Shown here piece after piece: positions 1-5,702 of a stretch of DNA of 7,371 nucleotides (the first letter of the stretch is position 1; each line of letters opens with the position of its first letter). The translations under genes were made by a program, and so were the position numbers. Below the pieces are notes generated by a model, which worked only from the letters and a program-made list of their open reading frames with translations, was not told the DNA's origin and ran no database searches. The stretch is from an uncultured Lysobacter sp. (lineage in GTDB: Bacteria > Pseudomonadota > Gammaproteobacteria > Xanthomonadales > Xanthomonadaceae), in assembly GCA_946480055.1 (NCBI GenBank), contig CAMLID010000126.1, positions 1 through 7,371 on the forward strand, given 5' to 3'.

Positions 1-1391
1 GTGAAGCGCAGCGAGTTGACGCCGCCGTGGATCACGCCGATGCCGCGCTCGCGCAGCCACTCCTCGGTCGAGCCTGCGCCGTAGCACTTGAACTGCGGGG
101 CGAGTTCGCACGAGAACAGCAGGCCGGTGCCCTGGACCTTGGTGATCAGGCCGCCGAGCTCGGTCTTGAGCTTCTCCAGCTTCTGCAGCGCCTCGGCGCC
201 GCGCGCGCGGATGTTCTCGCGCAGCTCGGGAGTGACCTGCGACAGCACCGTCACCGCCACGTCCAGCGCGCGCGGGTTGGTGGTCATGGTGTTGCCGTAC
301 AGGCCCTTGCGGTAGAGCGAGGCCGCGCGTTCGCCGACCGCGAGCACCGACAGCGGGTACTGGCCGGCGTTGAGGGCCTTGGAATAGGTTTCCATGTCCG
401 GCGGATCCAGGCCTTCGAAGCCCGGGTAGTCGACGATCGACAGCACGCCGTGCGCGCGCAGGCCGGCCTGGATCGAGTCGACCAGCAGCAGCGAGCCGTG
501 GCTGCGGGTGAGTTCGCGCGCGGCTCTGTAGAACGCCGGAGGTACGCTGCGGCCCGGGTCGCCTTCGCCCATCACCGGTTCCAGGAACATCGCCTCGACG
601 AACCAGCCGTTGGCATCGGCGTCGGCGAAGACCTTGTTGAGCGCGTCGACGTCGTAGGGCTCGACGGTGATCACCGAGTCCTCGTTGCGGAAGCTGGCCA
701 GGTACTGGACGTAGGCCTTGCGCGAGGAATCCGAGTACAGCGCCGGACGCTCGGTGCGGCCGTGGAAGCTGCCTTTGACGACCACGCGCTTGACGGTGCG
801 GCCGGCGTACTTGGCGCCCGGGTCGGTCATCAGCTTGGTGTTGACGTCGGCGATGCGCGCGGCCAGCGACATCGACTCCGAGCCTGAGTTCAGGCACAGG
901 AAGCGGGTGTAGGGACAGCCGCGCTCGCCGCCGATCGCGGCGCGCAGGGCGCGCTCGAAGCGCAGCTGCGACAGCGACGGGGTCATGATGTTGGCCATCG
1001 CCTGCGGCTTGGCCATGGCCGCGATCACCGCGCCCGGCGTGTGGCCGAAACCGAGCATGCCGTAGCCGCCGGAGTCGTGCAGGACCGCGCCCTTGAGGGT
1101 GATCACCCAGGGACCGCGCGCGACCAGCGCGATGTAGGGATTGACGCCGTCGTCGGTGTAGAAATTGACGTAGCCGGCCTGGACGGCGCGGATCTGCGCG
1201 TCTTCGTCCAGGTCCAGCAGGTCGGCGATGTCGGCGCGCACGGCGTCGTACTCGGCCGCGGCGGCTTCGATGGCTTCGACCAGCTCCGGATGGGTGGCGG
1301 CGAAGCGGGCGACGGTGGCGTCGTCCAGGCCGGTGGTGCGGCACGCGCCGGCATGGGCACGCAGCGGCGCGAGGGGGCTGAGCAGGGTCAT
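1..1391 (-). CDS. Class III PLP-dependent aminotransferase, 3'-truncated by window edge
   Basis: Reading the minus strand from ATG at 1391 gives 463 codons with no stop, running off the left edge. The fold-type I class III aminotransferase pattern is clear: NSGSES at about residues 168-173 (cofactor phosphate loop), GSFHGRT at 207-213, FLEPVMGEG at 269-277, LLLVDSIQAG at 301-310 with D305 expected to contact the pyridine nitrogen, YSKAL at 336-340 with K338 as the Schiff-base lysine, and GNTMTTNP at 366-373. About the first 85 residues are an extra, largely helical segment ahead of the usual domain. The family moves an amino group from an omega-amine or amino acid to a keto acid in the cytoplasm; the substrate here is unknown. 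The customary DEVQTG motif reads DSIQAG, so this is an outlying branch. Judging by the family, only a few dozen C-terminal residues are missing. Start supported by GGAG at 1400-1403; an in-frame GTG directly precedes the ATG. It is divergent from the amidohydrolase gene. The enzyme class is secure, the specificity is not. Confidence 0.9.
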   Translation of the reverse strand, partial: MTLLSPLAPLRAHAGACRTTGLDDATVARFAATHPELVEAIEAAAAEYDAVRADIADLLDLDEDAQIRAVQAGYVNFYTDDGVNPYIALVARGPWVITLKGAVLHDSGGYGMLGFGHTPGAVIAAMAKPQAMANIMTPSLSQLRFERALRAAIGGERGCPYTRFLCLNSGSESMSLAARIADVNTKLMTDPGAKYAGRTVKRVVVKGSFHGRTERPALYSDSSRKAYVQYLASFRNEDSVITVEPYDVDALNKVFADADANGWFVEAMFLEPVMGEGDPGRSVPPAFYRAARELTRSHGSLLLVDSIQAGLRAHGVLSIVDYPGFEGLDPPDMETYSKALNAGQYPLSVLAVGERAASLYRKGLYGNTMTTNPRALDVAVTVLSQVTPELRENIRARGAEALQKLEKLKTELGGLITKVQGTGLLFSCELAPQFKCYGAGSTEEWLRERGIGVIHGGVNSLRF

Positions 1392-1399
1392 CACAGGAT

Positions 1400-1403
1400 C
1401 TCC
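1400..1403 (-). promoter_or_regulatory. Ribosome binding site of the aminotransferase
   Basis: On the minus strand GGAG lies 8 nt before the ATG at 1391 and 5 nt before the in-frame GTG at 1394. The spacing favours the ATG. Confidence 0.6.
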
Positions 1404-1539
1404 AAGGGTCGTCGGCGGTCCGGCCGAAGCATCGTGGGATGAAGAACAGGCCGGGCCTCCATGGCCTGGCGCTCGCAGTTGCAGCGGCCCGGATCGGTAT
1501 CGGGTCGCCAAGCGCCGCCCTTCATGCAAATCGGCACGC

Positions 1540-1583
1540 GCAGCTTCGAACGGACATGTTCGAAACGCACATGTTCGAAACGA
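1540..1583. repeat. Three tandem TTCGAA boxes, putative operator
   Basis: TTCGAA occurs at 1545-1550, 1559-1564 and 1574-1579. The last two lie in a perfect 14-bp direct repeat, ACATGTTCGAAACG, at 1554-1567 and 1569-1582 (15-bp period). The first two also form an inverted pair, TTCGAAC-N6-GTTCGAA, at 1545-1564. Spacing of 14-15 bp with internal symmetry in a divergent intergenic region fits a multi-site operator for a dimeric regulator. The regulator is not in the window. Confidence 0.6.
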
Positions 1584-1702
1584 AGCCAGCCGCAGGACCC
1601 CGCTGTTGCCGGTGCTTTGGCTGTTTTTCGTTTCAATTCAATAGCTTGTGAGAGTCTATCACGTCCGGGGCACGGCGATAACCCCCATCCGGCCGACCGT
1701 GG

Positions 1703-1714
1703 TGACAGCTGTCA
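1703..1714. promoter_or_regulatory. Perfect 12-bp palindrome TGACAGCTGTCA, candidate operator
   Basis: TGACAGCTGTCA is a perfect inverted repeat 100 bp upstream of the amidohydrolase start, followed by a second palindrome, CCGGGCCCGG, at 1716-1725. The TGACA/TGTCA arms resemble sites bound by several helix-turn-helix families, but none can be assigned. Being palindromic without a loop, it suits a protein-binding site better than an RNA hairpin. Chance is possible in GC-rich DNA. Confidence 0.35.
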
Positions 1715-1733
1715 TCCGGGCCCGGTGATGGCG

Positions 1734-1770
1734 GCCACTGCCGGCCCGCGGCCCGGATCGCGACAGTGGC
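1734..1770 (+). other. Hairpin in the presumed amidohydrolase leader
   Basis: GCCACTG (1734-1740) and CAGTGGC (1764-1770) can form a 7-bp stem around a 23-nt GC-rich loop, 43 bases before the amidohydrolase ATG. No T-run follows, so it is not a simple terminator. It might be leader RNA structure or coincidence. Confidence 0.25.
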
Positions 1771-1802
1771 GCCACCCCGAAGCCGGCCGCGCCGGCCCCC
1801 AT

Positions 1803-1806
1803 GGAG
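1803..1806 (+). promoter_or_regulatory. Ribosome binding site fixing the amidohydrolase start
   Basis: GGAG followed by 7 nt and ATG at 1814. It selects this ATG over an in-frame ATG at 1766, which would put 16 Pro/Arg-rich residues ahead of the signal peptide. Confidence 0.7.
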
Positions 1807-1813
1807 CTCCACG

Positions 1814-3595
1814 ATGACGATTCCCCGACCCAATTGGCTGAGCGTGCTGGTGCTGGTCGCCCTGAGCGGCGGCGCGGTCGCCGCCGACCCGGGTGCCGAG
1901 TCCGGCGACGATGTCGCCATCCGCGACGTGCGCGTATTCGACGGCCAGCGCATGCTGCCGGCGACCACGGTGCTGGTGCGCGACGGCCTGATCGCGCAGA
2001 TCGGCCCGAAGATCGCGATCCCGGCCGGCGTGCCGGTGGTCGAGGGCCGCGGCGGCACGCTGCTGCCGGGCCTGATCGACGCCCACACCCACAGCTGGGG
2101 CGAGGCCCGCCGCGACGCCCTGCGTTTCGGCGTGACCACCGAACTGGACATGTTCACCGACCACCGCCTGATCGGCGACGCGCGCAAGGACCGCGAAGGC
2201 CATGCCCGCACCGACCGCGCCGATCTGTGGTCGGCCGGCACCCTGGTCACCGCCAAGGGCGGCCACGGCACCGAGTACGGCATGGCGATCCCGACCCTGG
2301 ACGACCCGGCCCAGGCCGAGGGCTTCGTGCGCGAGCGCATCGGCGAGGGCTCGGACTACATCAAGCTGGTGGTCGACAACGGCGCCGCCTACGTCGGCCG
2401 CCCGCGCATCCCGACGCTGTCGGACGCCTCGGTGCAGGCCGCGATCGACGCCGCGCATCGGCAGAAGAAGCTGGCGATGGTCCATGTGGCCCAGGTCGGC
2501 GACGCCCGCAAGGTCATCGACGCCGGCGCCGACGGCCTGATCCACATCTACAGCGACCGCGTCGCCGACGAGACCCTGGTCGCCGCGATCAAGCGCCGCG
2601 ACGCCTTCGTGACCCCGACCCTGAGCGTGATGGCGACCCTGTCGCGCAGCGGCGAGGGCGCCAGGCTGGCGGCCGATCCGCACATCGCGCCGATGCTGCA
2701 GCCGGCGCAGAAGGACGCGCTGGGCCAGACCTTTCCGCTGCCTAAGGACATCGATCAGCACCTGCCCAACGCGCTGGAGAACGTGCGCCGCCTGCACGCG
2801 GCCGGCGTGACCCTGCTGGCCGGCACCGACGCCGGCAATCCCGGCACCACCCACGGCGCCAGCCAACACGCCGAACTGGCCCTGCTGGTGCAGGCCGGCC
2901 TGACGCCGGTGGAGGCGCTGCGCGCCGCGACTTCGGCGCCGGCGCAGCGCTTCGGCCTGAGCGACCGCGGCCGCATCGCCCCCGGCCTGCGCGCCGACCT
3001 GGTCCTGGTCGACGGCGATCCCGGCACCGACATCACCGCCACCCGCGCGATCCGCACGGTCTGGAAGAACGGCTACAGGGTGGCCCGCGTCGCCGACAAA
3101 CCGACCCCGCGCGTCGGCGTGGGCGCGGTCGAACTGCTGCGCGGCGGTCAGCCGGCGCCGAACTGGGCCGCGAGTACCGACCAGATCATCGGCGGGCACT
3201 CGCAGTCCAAGCTTGCGGTCGGGCAGGGCCGCGACGGCGGTCCGGCGATCGAGGTCGCCGGCGAAGTCGTCGCCGGCGCGTCCAGCCCCTGGGCCGGCAC
3301 CATCCTGTTCCCGGGCGTCGAGCCGATGGCCGCGACCGATGCCAGCGGTGTGCGCGAGTTGGTGCTGCGGGTGCGCGGCGATGGCCGGCCGCTGACTCTG
3401 CTGGTGTTCTCCGGCGCCGACATGAACGGTCGTCCGGGCATGCAACGGGTCGAAACCGGCAGCGACTGGCGCGAGATCAAGGTGCCTCTGGCGAGCATGG
3501 CCAACGTCGATCTGACCCGTCTGCGCGGCATCTCGCTGGCTTCCGGCGCGCCGGGCGCGTTCGCGTTCGCCATCGAAGCGGTCGAACTGCGCTGA
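1814..3595 (+). CDS. Secreted metal-dependent amidohydrolase with CIA30-like C-terminal domain
   Basis: Predicted 593-residue protein. Residues 1-24 form a Sec signal peptide (hydrophobic SVLVLVAL core, AVAA before DPG), so it should act outside the inner membrane. Residues about 30-430 are an amidohydrolase of the imidazolonepropionase/prolidase-like group (COG1228): a small beta domain, then PGLIDAHTH with H91 and H93, K184 in DYIKLVV (expected carboxylated bridging lysine), H224 in MVHVAQ, H244 in GLIHIYSD, and D339 in LAGTDAGNPG. All expected binuclear metal ligands are present, so it is probably active. Known relatives hydrolyse C-N bonds in cyclic amides or dipeptides; the substrate here is unknown. 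Residues about 445-593 match the CIA30-like jelly-roll pattern (DQIIGGHSQSKL near the start, then SDWREIKVPLASM and LTRLRGISLASG), a domain often thought to bind ligands. ATG at 1814 is chosen because it follows GGAG and begins the signal peptide directly. Single gene, ended by a strong terminator. Confidence 0.88.
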   Translation: MTIPRPNWLSVLVLVALSGGAVAADPGAESGDDVAIRDVRVFDGQRMLPATTVLVRDGLIAQIGPKIAIPAGVPVVEGRGGTLLPGLIDAHTHSWGEARRDALRFGVTTELDMFTDHRLIGDARKDREGHARTDRADLWSAGTLVTAKGGHGTEYGMAIPTLDDPAQAEGFVRERIGEGSDYIKLVVDNGAAYVGRPRIPTLSDASVQAAIDAAHRQKKLAMVHVAQVGDARKVIDAGADGLIHIYSDRVADETLVAAIKRRDAFVTPTLSVMATLSRSGEGARLAADPHIAPMLQPAQKDALGQTFPLPKDIDQHLPNALENVRRLHAAGVTLLAGTDAGNPGTTHGASQHAELALLVQAGLTPVEALRAATSAPAQRFGLSDRGRIAPGLRADLVLVDGDPGTDITATRAIRTVWKNGYRVARVADKPTPRVGVGAVELLRGGQPAPNWAASTDQIIGGHSQSKLAVGQGRDGGPAIEVAGEVVAGASSPWAGTILFPGVEPMAATDASGVRELVLRVRGDGRPLTLLVFSGADMNGRPGMQRVETGSDWREIKVPLASMANVDLTRLRGISLASGAPGAFAFAIEAVELR

Positions 3596-3604
3596 GCCGT
3601 GGCG

Positions 3605-3651
3605 CCGGTCGCGCGTATCGGGCCCCAGACCCGGTGCGCGCGACCGGTTTT
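3605..3651 (+). terminator. Nested hairpin terminator after the amidohydrolase
   Basis: A perfect 11-bp inverted repeat, CCGGTCGCGCG (3605-3615) and CGCGCGACCGG (3637-3647), runs straight into TTTT (3648-3651). The intervening bases can form an inner 4-bp stem, CGGG (3619-3622) with CCCG (3630-3633). It starts 9 bp after the amidohydrolase stop, as expected for an intrinsic terminator; the T-run is short. Confidence 0.85.
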
Positions 3652-3672
3652 GCACGTTCGCGCGCAACGACC

Positions 3673-3702
3673 CTGAACTTTTGTCCCCGGATTCCTTACA
3701 GT
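3673..3702 (+). promoter_or_regulatory. Possible promoter of the two-component operon
   Basis: CTGAAC (3673-3678) and TACAGT (3697-3702), 18 bp apart, are a partial sigma70-like pair (3 and 4 of 6 consensus bases). They lie between the terminator and the kinase start and would give a leader of about 20 nt. The position is sensible but the match is weak. Confidence 0.35.
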
Positions 3703-3712
3703 CGCGGCAGCG

Positions 3713-3717
3713 AAGGA
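3713..3717 (+). promoter_or_regulatory. Ribosome binding site fixing the kinase start
   Basis: AAGGA lies 9 nt before ATG at 3727. An in-frame start at 3634 would begin inside the terminator stem and add 31 unlikely residues, so it is not used. Confidence 0.7.
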
Positions 3718-3726
3718 AACACCCGC

Positions 3727-4896
3727 ATGCGCATCAAGGCCCTCGTCCAAGCCCACGAACACCCGCCGGTCTGGCGTTGGGTGTCCTTGCTGTACCTGAT
3801 CTTCGCGTTCATGCCGCTGTTCTACTGGAAGCAAGTGCCGCCGTGGGTGATCGCGGTCTTCGTCGGTGCCGCGCTGCTGTTCGTGCTGCTGTACTTCGCG
3901 CACCACTACGCGGTGTCGCGGCGCCGGCGCCTGGCCCTGACCCTGGCGGTGGCCGCGCTGGGCTTCGTCACGATGCCGATCGGCAGCGGCGCGGCCTATG
4001 TGATCTTCGCCGTCGGCCTGGCCGCGGCCAGCCTGCCGCCCTGGCGTGCGCTGGCGCTGTGCGTGACGATGATGGCGATGGAGGCGGTGTGCTTCTACCG
4101 CTTCGTGCCGGCCGCAGCGATGCCGCTGTCGACTTTCGTCATCAACGTAATCGTGGCGGCGATGGTCTTCGTCGGCGTGGTCAGCATCCGCAACCGCGAG
4201 CTGCGCAATGCCGAACTGCGCCTGACCCAGGACGAGGTGCGGCGCCTGGCCAGCCTGGCCGAGCGCGAGCGCATCGGCCGCGACTTGCACGACGTGCTCG
4301 GCCACACCCTGTCGCTGGTGGTGCTCAAGACCCAGCTCGCCGCGCGCCTGTTCGAACGCGACCCGCAGGGCGCGCGCGCCCAGATCGGCGAGGTCGAGCG
4401 GGTCGCGCGCGAAGCCCTGACCCAGGTCCGCGAAGCGGTGGCCGGCATTCGCGCCAACGGCCTGCAGGCCGAACTGGCGGCCGCGCGCCTGGCCCTGCTG
4501 AGTGCCGAGATCAGCCTCGATCACCGTCTGGCACCGGTCGAGATTCCGGAAAAGGTGGAAACCGCGTTGACCCTGGCTTTGCGCGAATCGGTGACCAATG
4601 TGCTGCGCCATGCCGGCGCCACCCGGGTCGAGGTCGAGCTGATCGGCGAGGCCCGCGGCGGCCTGAGCCTGCTGATCGCCGACGACGGCCGCGGCGGCGC
4701 GGGCCGCGAGGGCCACGGCCTGACCGGCATGCGCGAACGCCTGCGCGAGGTCGGCGGCAGCGTCGAAATCGACAGCCCGGTCGGCGCCGGCACCCGCCTG
4801 CGCCTGATCCTGCCGCGCGAGGCGCTGGTCGTCGCGCGCCGAGGCGACGAAGCTCCGGCGTCGGCACATGTTTTCAGCGAACGGGGGGCGGCATGA
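3727..4896 (+). CDS. DesK-type membrane sensor histidine kinase
   Basis: Predicted 389-residue inner-membrane kinase that would autophosphorylate and pass phosphate to the regulator encoded next. Residues about 17-154 contain five or six hydrophobic segments (near 17-34, 40-57, 69-85, 88-104, 106-124 and 135-153) with very short loops and no periplasmic or PAS domain, as in DesK-like sensors that sense the membrane itself. A helical linker (155-180) leads to a HisKA_3 dimerisation domain with ERIGRDLHDVLGHTLS, H188 being the phospho-acceptor. The ATPase domain shows the N box RESVTNVLRHA (N291 at its centre), DDGRGG at 319-324, and the GHGLTGMRERL lid/G2 region at 329-339. The last 25 or so residues look disordered. 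Its stop overlaps the regulator start. The family is clear. Bacillus DesK senses membrane fluidity, but that role here is an inference; many relatives sense other things, so I give no gene symbol. Confidence 0.93.
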   Translation: MRIKALVQAHEHPPVWRWVSLLYLIFAFMPLFYWKQVPPWVIAVFVGAALLFVLLYFAHHYAVSRRRRLALTLAVAALGFVTMPIGSGAAYVIFAVGLAAASLPPWRALALCVTMMAMEAVCFYRFVPAAAMPLSTFVINVIVAAMVFVGVVSIRNRELRNAELRLTQDEVRRLASLAERERIGRDLHDVLGHTLSLVVLKTQLAARLFERDPQGARAQIGEVERVAREALTQVREAVAGIRANGLQAELAAARLALLSAEISLDHRLAPVEIPEKVETALTLALRESVTNVLRHAGATRVEVELIGEARGGLSLLIADDGRGGAGREGHGLTGMRERLREVGGSVEIDSPVGAGTRLRLILPREALVVARRGDEAPASAHVFSERGAA

Positions 4897-5495
4897 TCCG
4901 ACTGGTGCTGGCCGAGGATCAGGCGATGGTGCGCGGCGCCCTGGCGGCACTGTTGAACCTGGAGTCCGACCTGGAAGTCGTGGCCGCGGTCGGCGACGGC
5001 GAAGCGGCCTGGACGGCGGTGCAACGGCTGCAGCCGGACCTGCTGGTCACCGACATCGAAATGCCGCACATGACCGGCATCGAGCTGGCTCAGCGCCTGC
5101 GCGAATCCGGCCTGGAGACGCGGGTGGTGATCGTCACCACCTTCGGCCGCAGCGGGTATCTGCGCCGCGCGTTGGATGCCGGCGTGCGCGGCTATCTTCT
5201 TAAGGATGCTCCGGCCGAACAGCTCGCCGAGGCTCTGCGCCAGGTCCACCGCGGCGGCCGCGCGATCGACCCGCAACTGGCGGTCGCGGCCTGGGGCGAG
5301 GAAGACCCGCTGACCGAACGCGAGCGCCAGGTCCTGCGCCTGGCGGGCGAGGGCGTGTCCACCGCCGAAATCGGCCAGCGCCTGCACCTGAGCCAGGGCA
5401 CGGTGCGCAACTACCTGTCCGAGGCGATCGGCAAGCTCGGCGCCGGCAACCGCATCGAGGCCTACCGCCAGGCCCGCCAGAACGGCTGGCTGTAA
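4893..5495 (+). CDS. NarL/DesR-type response regulator
   Basis: Predicted 200-residue cytoplasmic transcription factor. The receiver domain (about 1-120) has the acidic pair E8 and D9, the phospho-acceptor D54 in LVTDIEMP, T82/T83 in IVTTFG and K104 in YLLKDAPAEQ, so all phosphorylation residues are present. A LuxR/GerE helix-turn-helix domain follows at about 138-197, with LTERERQVLRLAGEG and IGQRLHLSQGTVRNYLSEA. Phosphorylation by the upstream kinase would be expected to cause dimerisation and DNA binding. The ATG is inside the ATGA overlap with the kinase stop, implying translational coupling; a G-run at 4883-4888 is the only Shine-Dalgarno-like element. The frame stays open far upstream through the kinase gene, but MIRLVLAEDQ is a normal receiver N-terminus, so the start is firm. 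The regulated genes are not identifiable here. Confidence 0.95.
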   Translation: MIRLVLAEDQAMVRGALAALLNLESDLEVVAAVGDGEAAWTAVQRLQPDLLVTDIEMPHMTGIELAQRLRESGLETRVVIVTTFGRSGYLRRALDAGVRGYLLKDAPAEQLAEALRQVHRGGRAIDPQLAVAAWGEEDPLTERERQVLRLAGEGVSTAEIGQRLHLSQGTVRNYLSEAIGKLGAGNRIEAYRQARQNGWL

Positions 5496-5548
5496 GGCGC
5501 GCGAGGGTCGCGAACTCCGGCTTCGGTGCGCCGCCGCGTCGTTTTTTT
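5496..5548 (+). terminator. Possible terminator after the response regulator
   Basis: GGCGCGC (5496-5502) can pair with GTGCGCC (5526-5532) with one G-U pair, and CGAA (5511-5514) with TTCG (5522-5525) inside it. A run of seven T follows at 5542-5548. The 9-nt gap between stem and T-run is unlike a textbook terminator, and the T-run also meets the queA -35 element, so this is tentative. Confidence 0.35.
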
Positions 5549-5576
5549 GCCCCGCGACCCCGAAGGCGCGGATAAT
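5547..5576 (+). promoter_or_regulatory. Sigma70-like promoter of queA-tgt
   Basis: TTGCCC (5547-5552) and GATAAT (5571-5576), 18 bp apart, match the consensus at 4 and 5 of 6 bases. This is the best promoter in the window. Transcription would begin near 5583, giving a leader of about 120 nt before queA. Confidence 0.65.
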
Positions 5577-5616
5577 GCGCCCCTCCCGCGACCCTGCCGG
5601 TGCCCGTCCCAGCGAC

Positions 5617-5639
5617 CGGCCGCTACCGGCCTGCGGCCG
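5617..5639 (+). other. Hairpin in the queA leader
   Basis: CGGCCGC (5617-5623) and GCGGCCG (5633-5639) form a perfect 7-bp stem with a 9-nt loop in the transcribed leader of queA. There is no T-run after it. It could influence translation of a gene that lacks a clear Shine-Dalgarno, but short GC stems are common in such DNA. Confidence 0.25.
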
Positions 5640-5702
5640 CTGCCGCGGCTTCCGTCGCGCCCGTGCGCGCCTGCGCGCCACCCCGCCCAGAATCCGTCTT
5701 CC

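Larger units (their letters stand above)
1392..1813. other. Divergent intergenic control region
   Basis: These 422 bases separate two genes read in opposite directions. I see no convincing gene inside: short open frames exist on both strands, but their third-position composition is mixed, unlike the nearly all-G/C third positions of the real genes. The stretch 1545-1660 is clearly AT-richer than its surroundings, as expected for promoters. It holds the TTCGAA repeat cluster, the 12-bp palindrome and the hairpin listed separately. For the plus-strand gene the best sigma70-like pair I can see is TTCAAT (1632-1637) and TCTATC (1655-1660) with a 17-bp gap, only about 3 of 6 matches each, so neither promoter can be placed with confidence. 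Confidence 0.75.

Noticed and set aside
27..887. Plus-strand open frame opposite the aminotransferase
   Set aside because: Shadow frame. The minus strand encodes continuous aminotransferase motifs including the PLP lysine.
1391..1636. Minus-strand frame of 81 codons starting TTG at 1636 whose TGA overlaps the aminotransferase ATG as TGATG, resembling a coupled leader gene
   Set aside because: Third-position composition is mixed instead of almost all G/C, the protein is Arg-rich without recognisable pattern, and its only repeat (RFEHV twice) is just the DNA repeat being read through. The overlap is probably chance.
1439..1651. Plus-strand frame of 70 codons in the divergent intergenic region with a vaguely signal-peptide-like start
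   Set aside because: No ribosome binding site of note, atypical codon use, and the region carries operator-like repeats in its place.
1647..1663. TGTGA-N7-TCACG as a CRP/Clp binding site
   Set aside because: CRP-family sites have a 6-bp gap between TGTGA and TCACA. The gap here is 7 and the last base differs, so the assignment is not supported.
1782..1797. Repeated GCCGGCC near the amidohydrolase start
   Set aside because: Very short GC-only repeat in GC-rich DNA, expected by chance.
1712..3667. Very long minus-strand open frame (651 codons) opposite the amidohydrolase
   Set aside because: It is the antisense shadow of a gene with G/C-rich third positions. It is Gln/Arg/Ala/Gly-biased with no domain pattern, and the plus-strand frame has complete family motifs.
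3148..4950. Long minus-strand open frame (600 codons) opposite the amidohydrolase end and the kinase
   Set aside because: Same shadow effect in GC-rich DNA; it spans two genes and a terminator.
5577..5702. preQ1 riboswitch in the queA leader
   Set aside because: Known preQ1 riboswitches have a small hairpin followed by an A-rich tail pairing into the loop near the ribosome binding site. The leader is GC- and C-rich without an A-rich tail, and the only regular stem is far from the start.
5526..5702. N-terminal extension of QueA from GTG at 5526
   Set aside because: It would add 59 Pro/Arg-rich residues absent from the family and would put the good GATAAT promoter inside the coding sequence.
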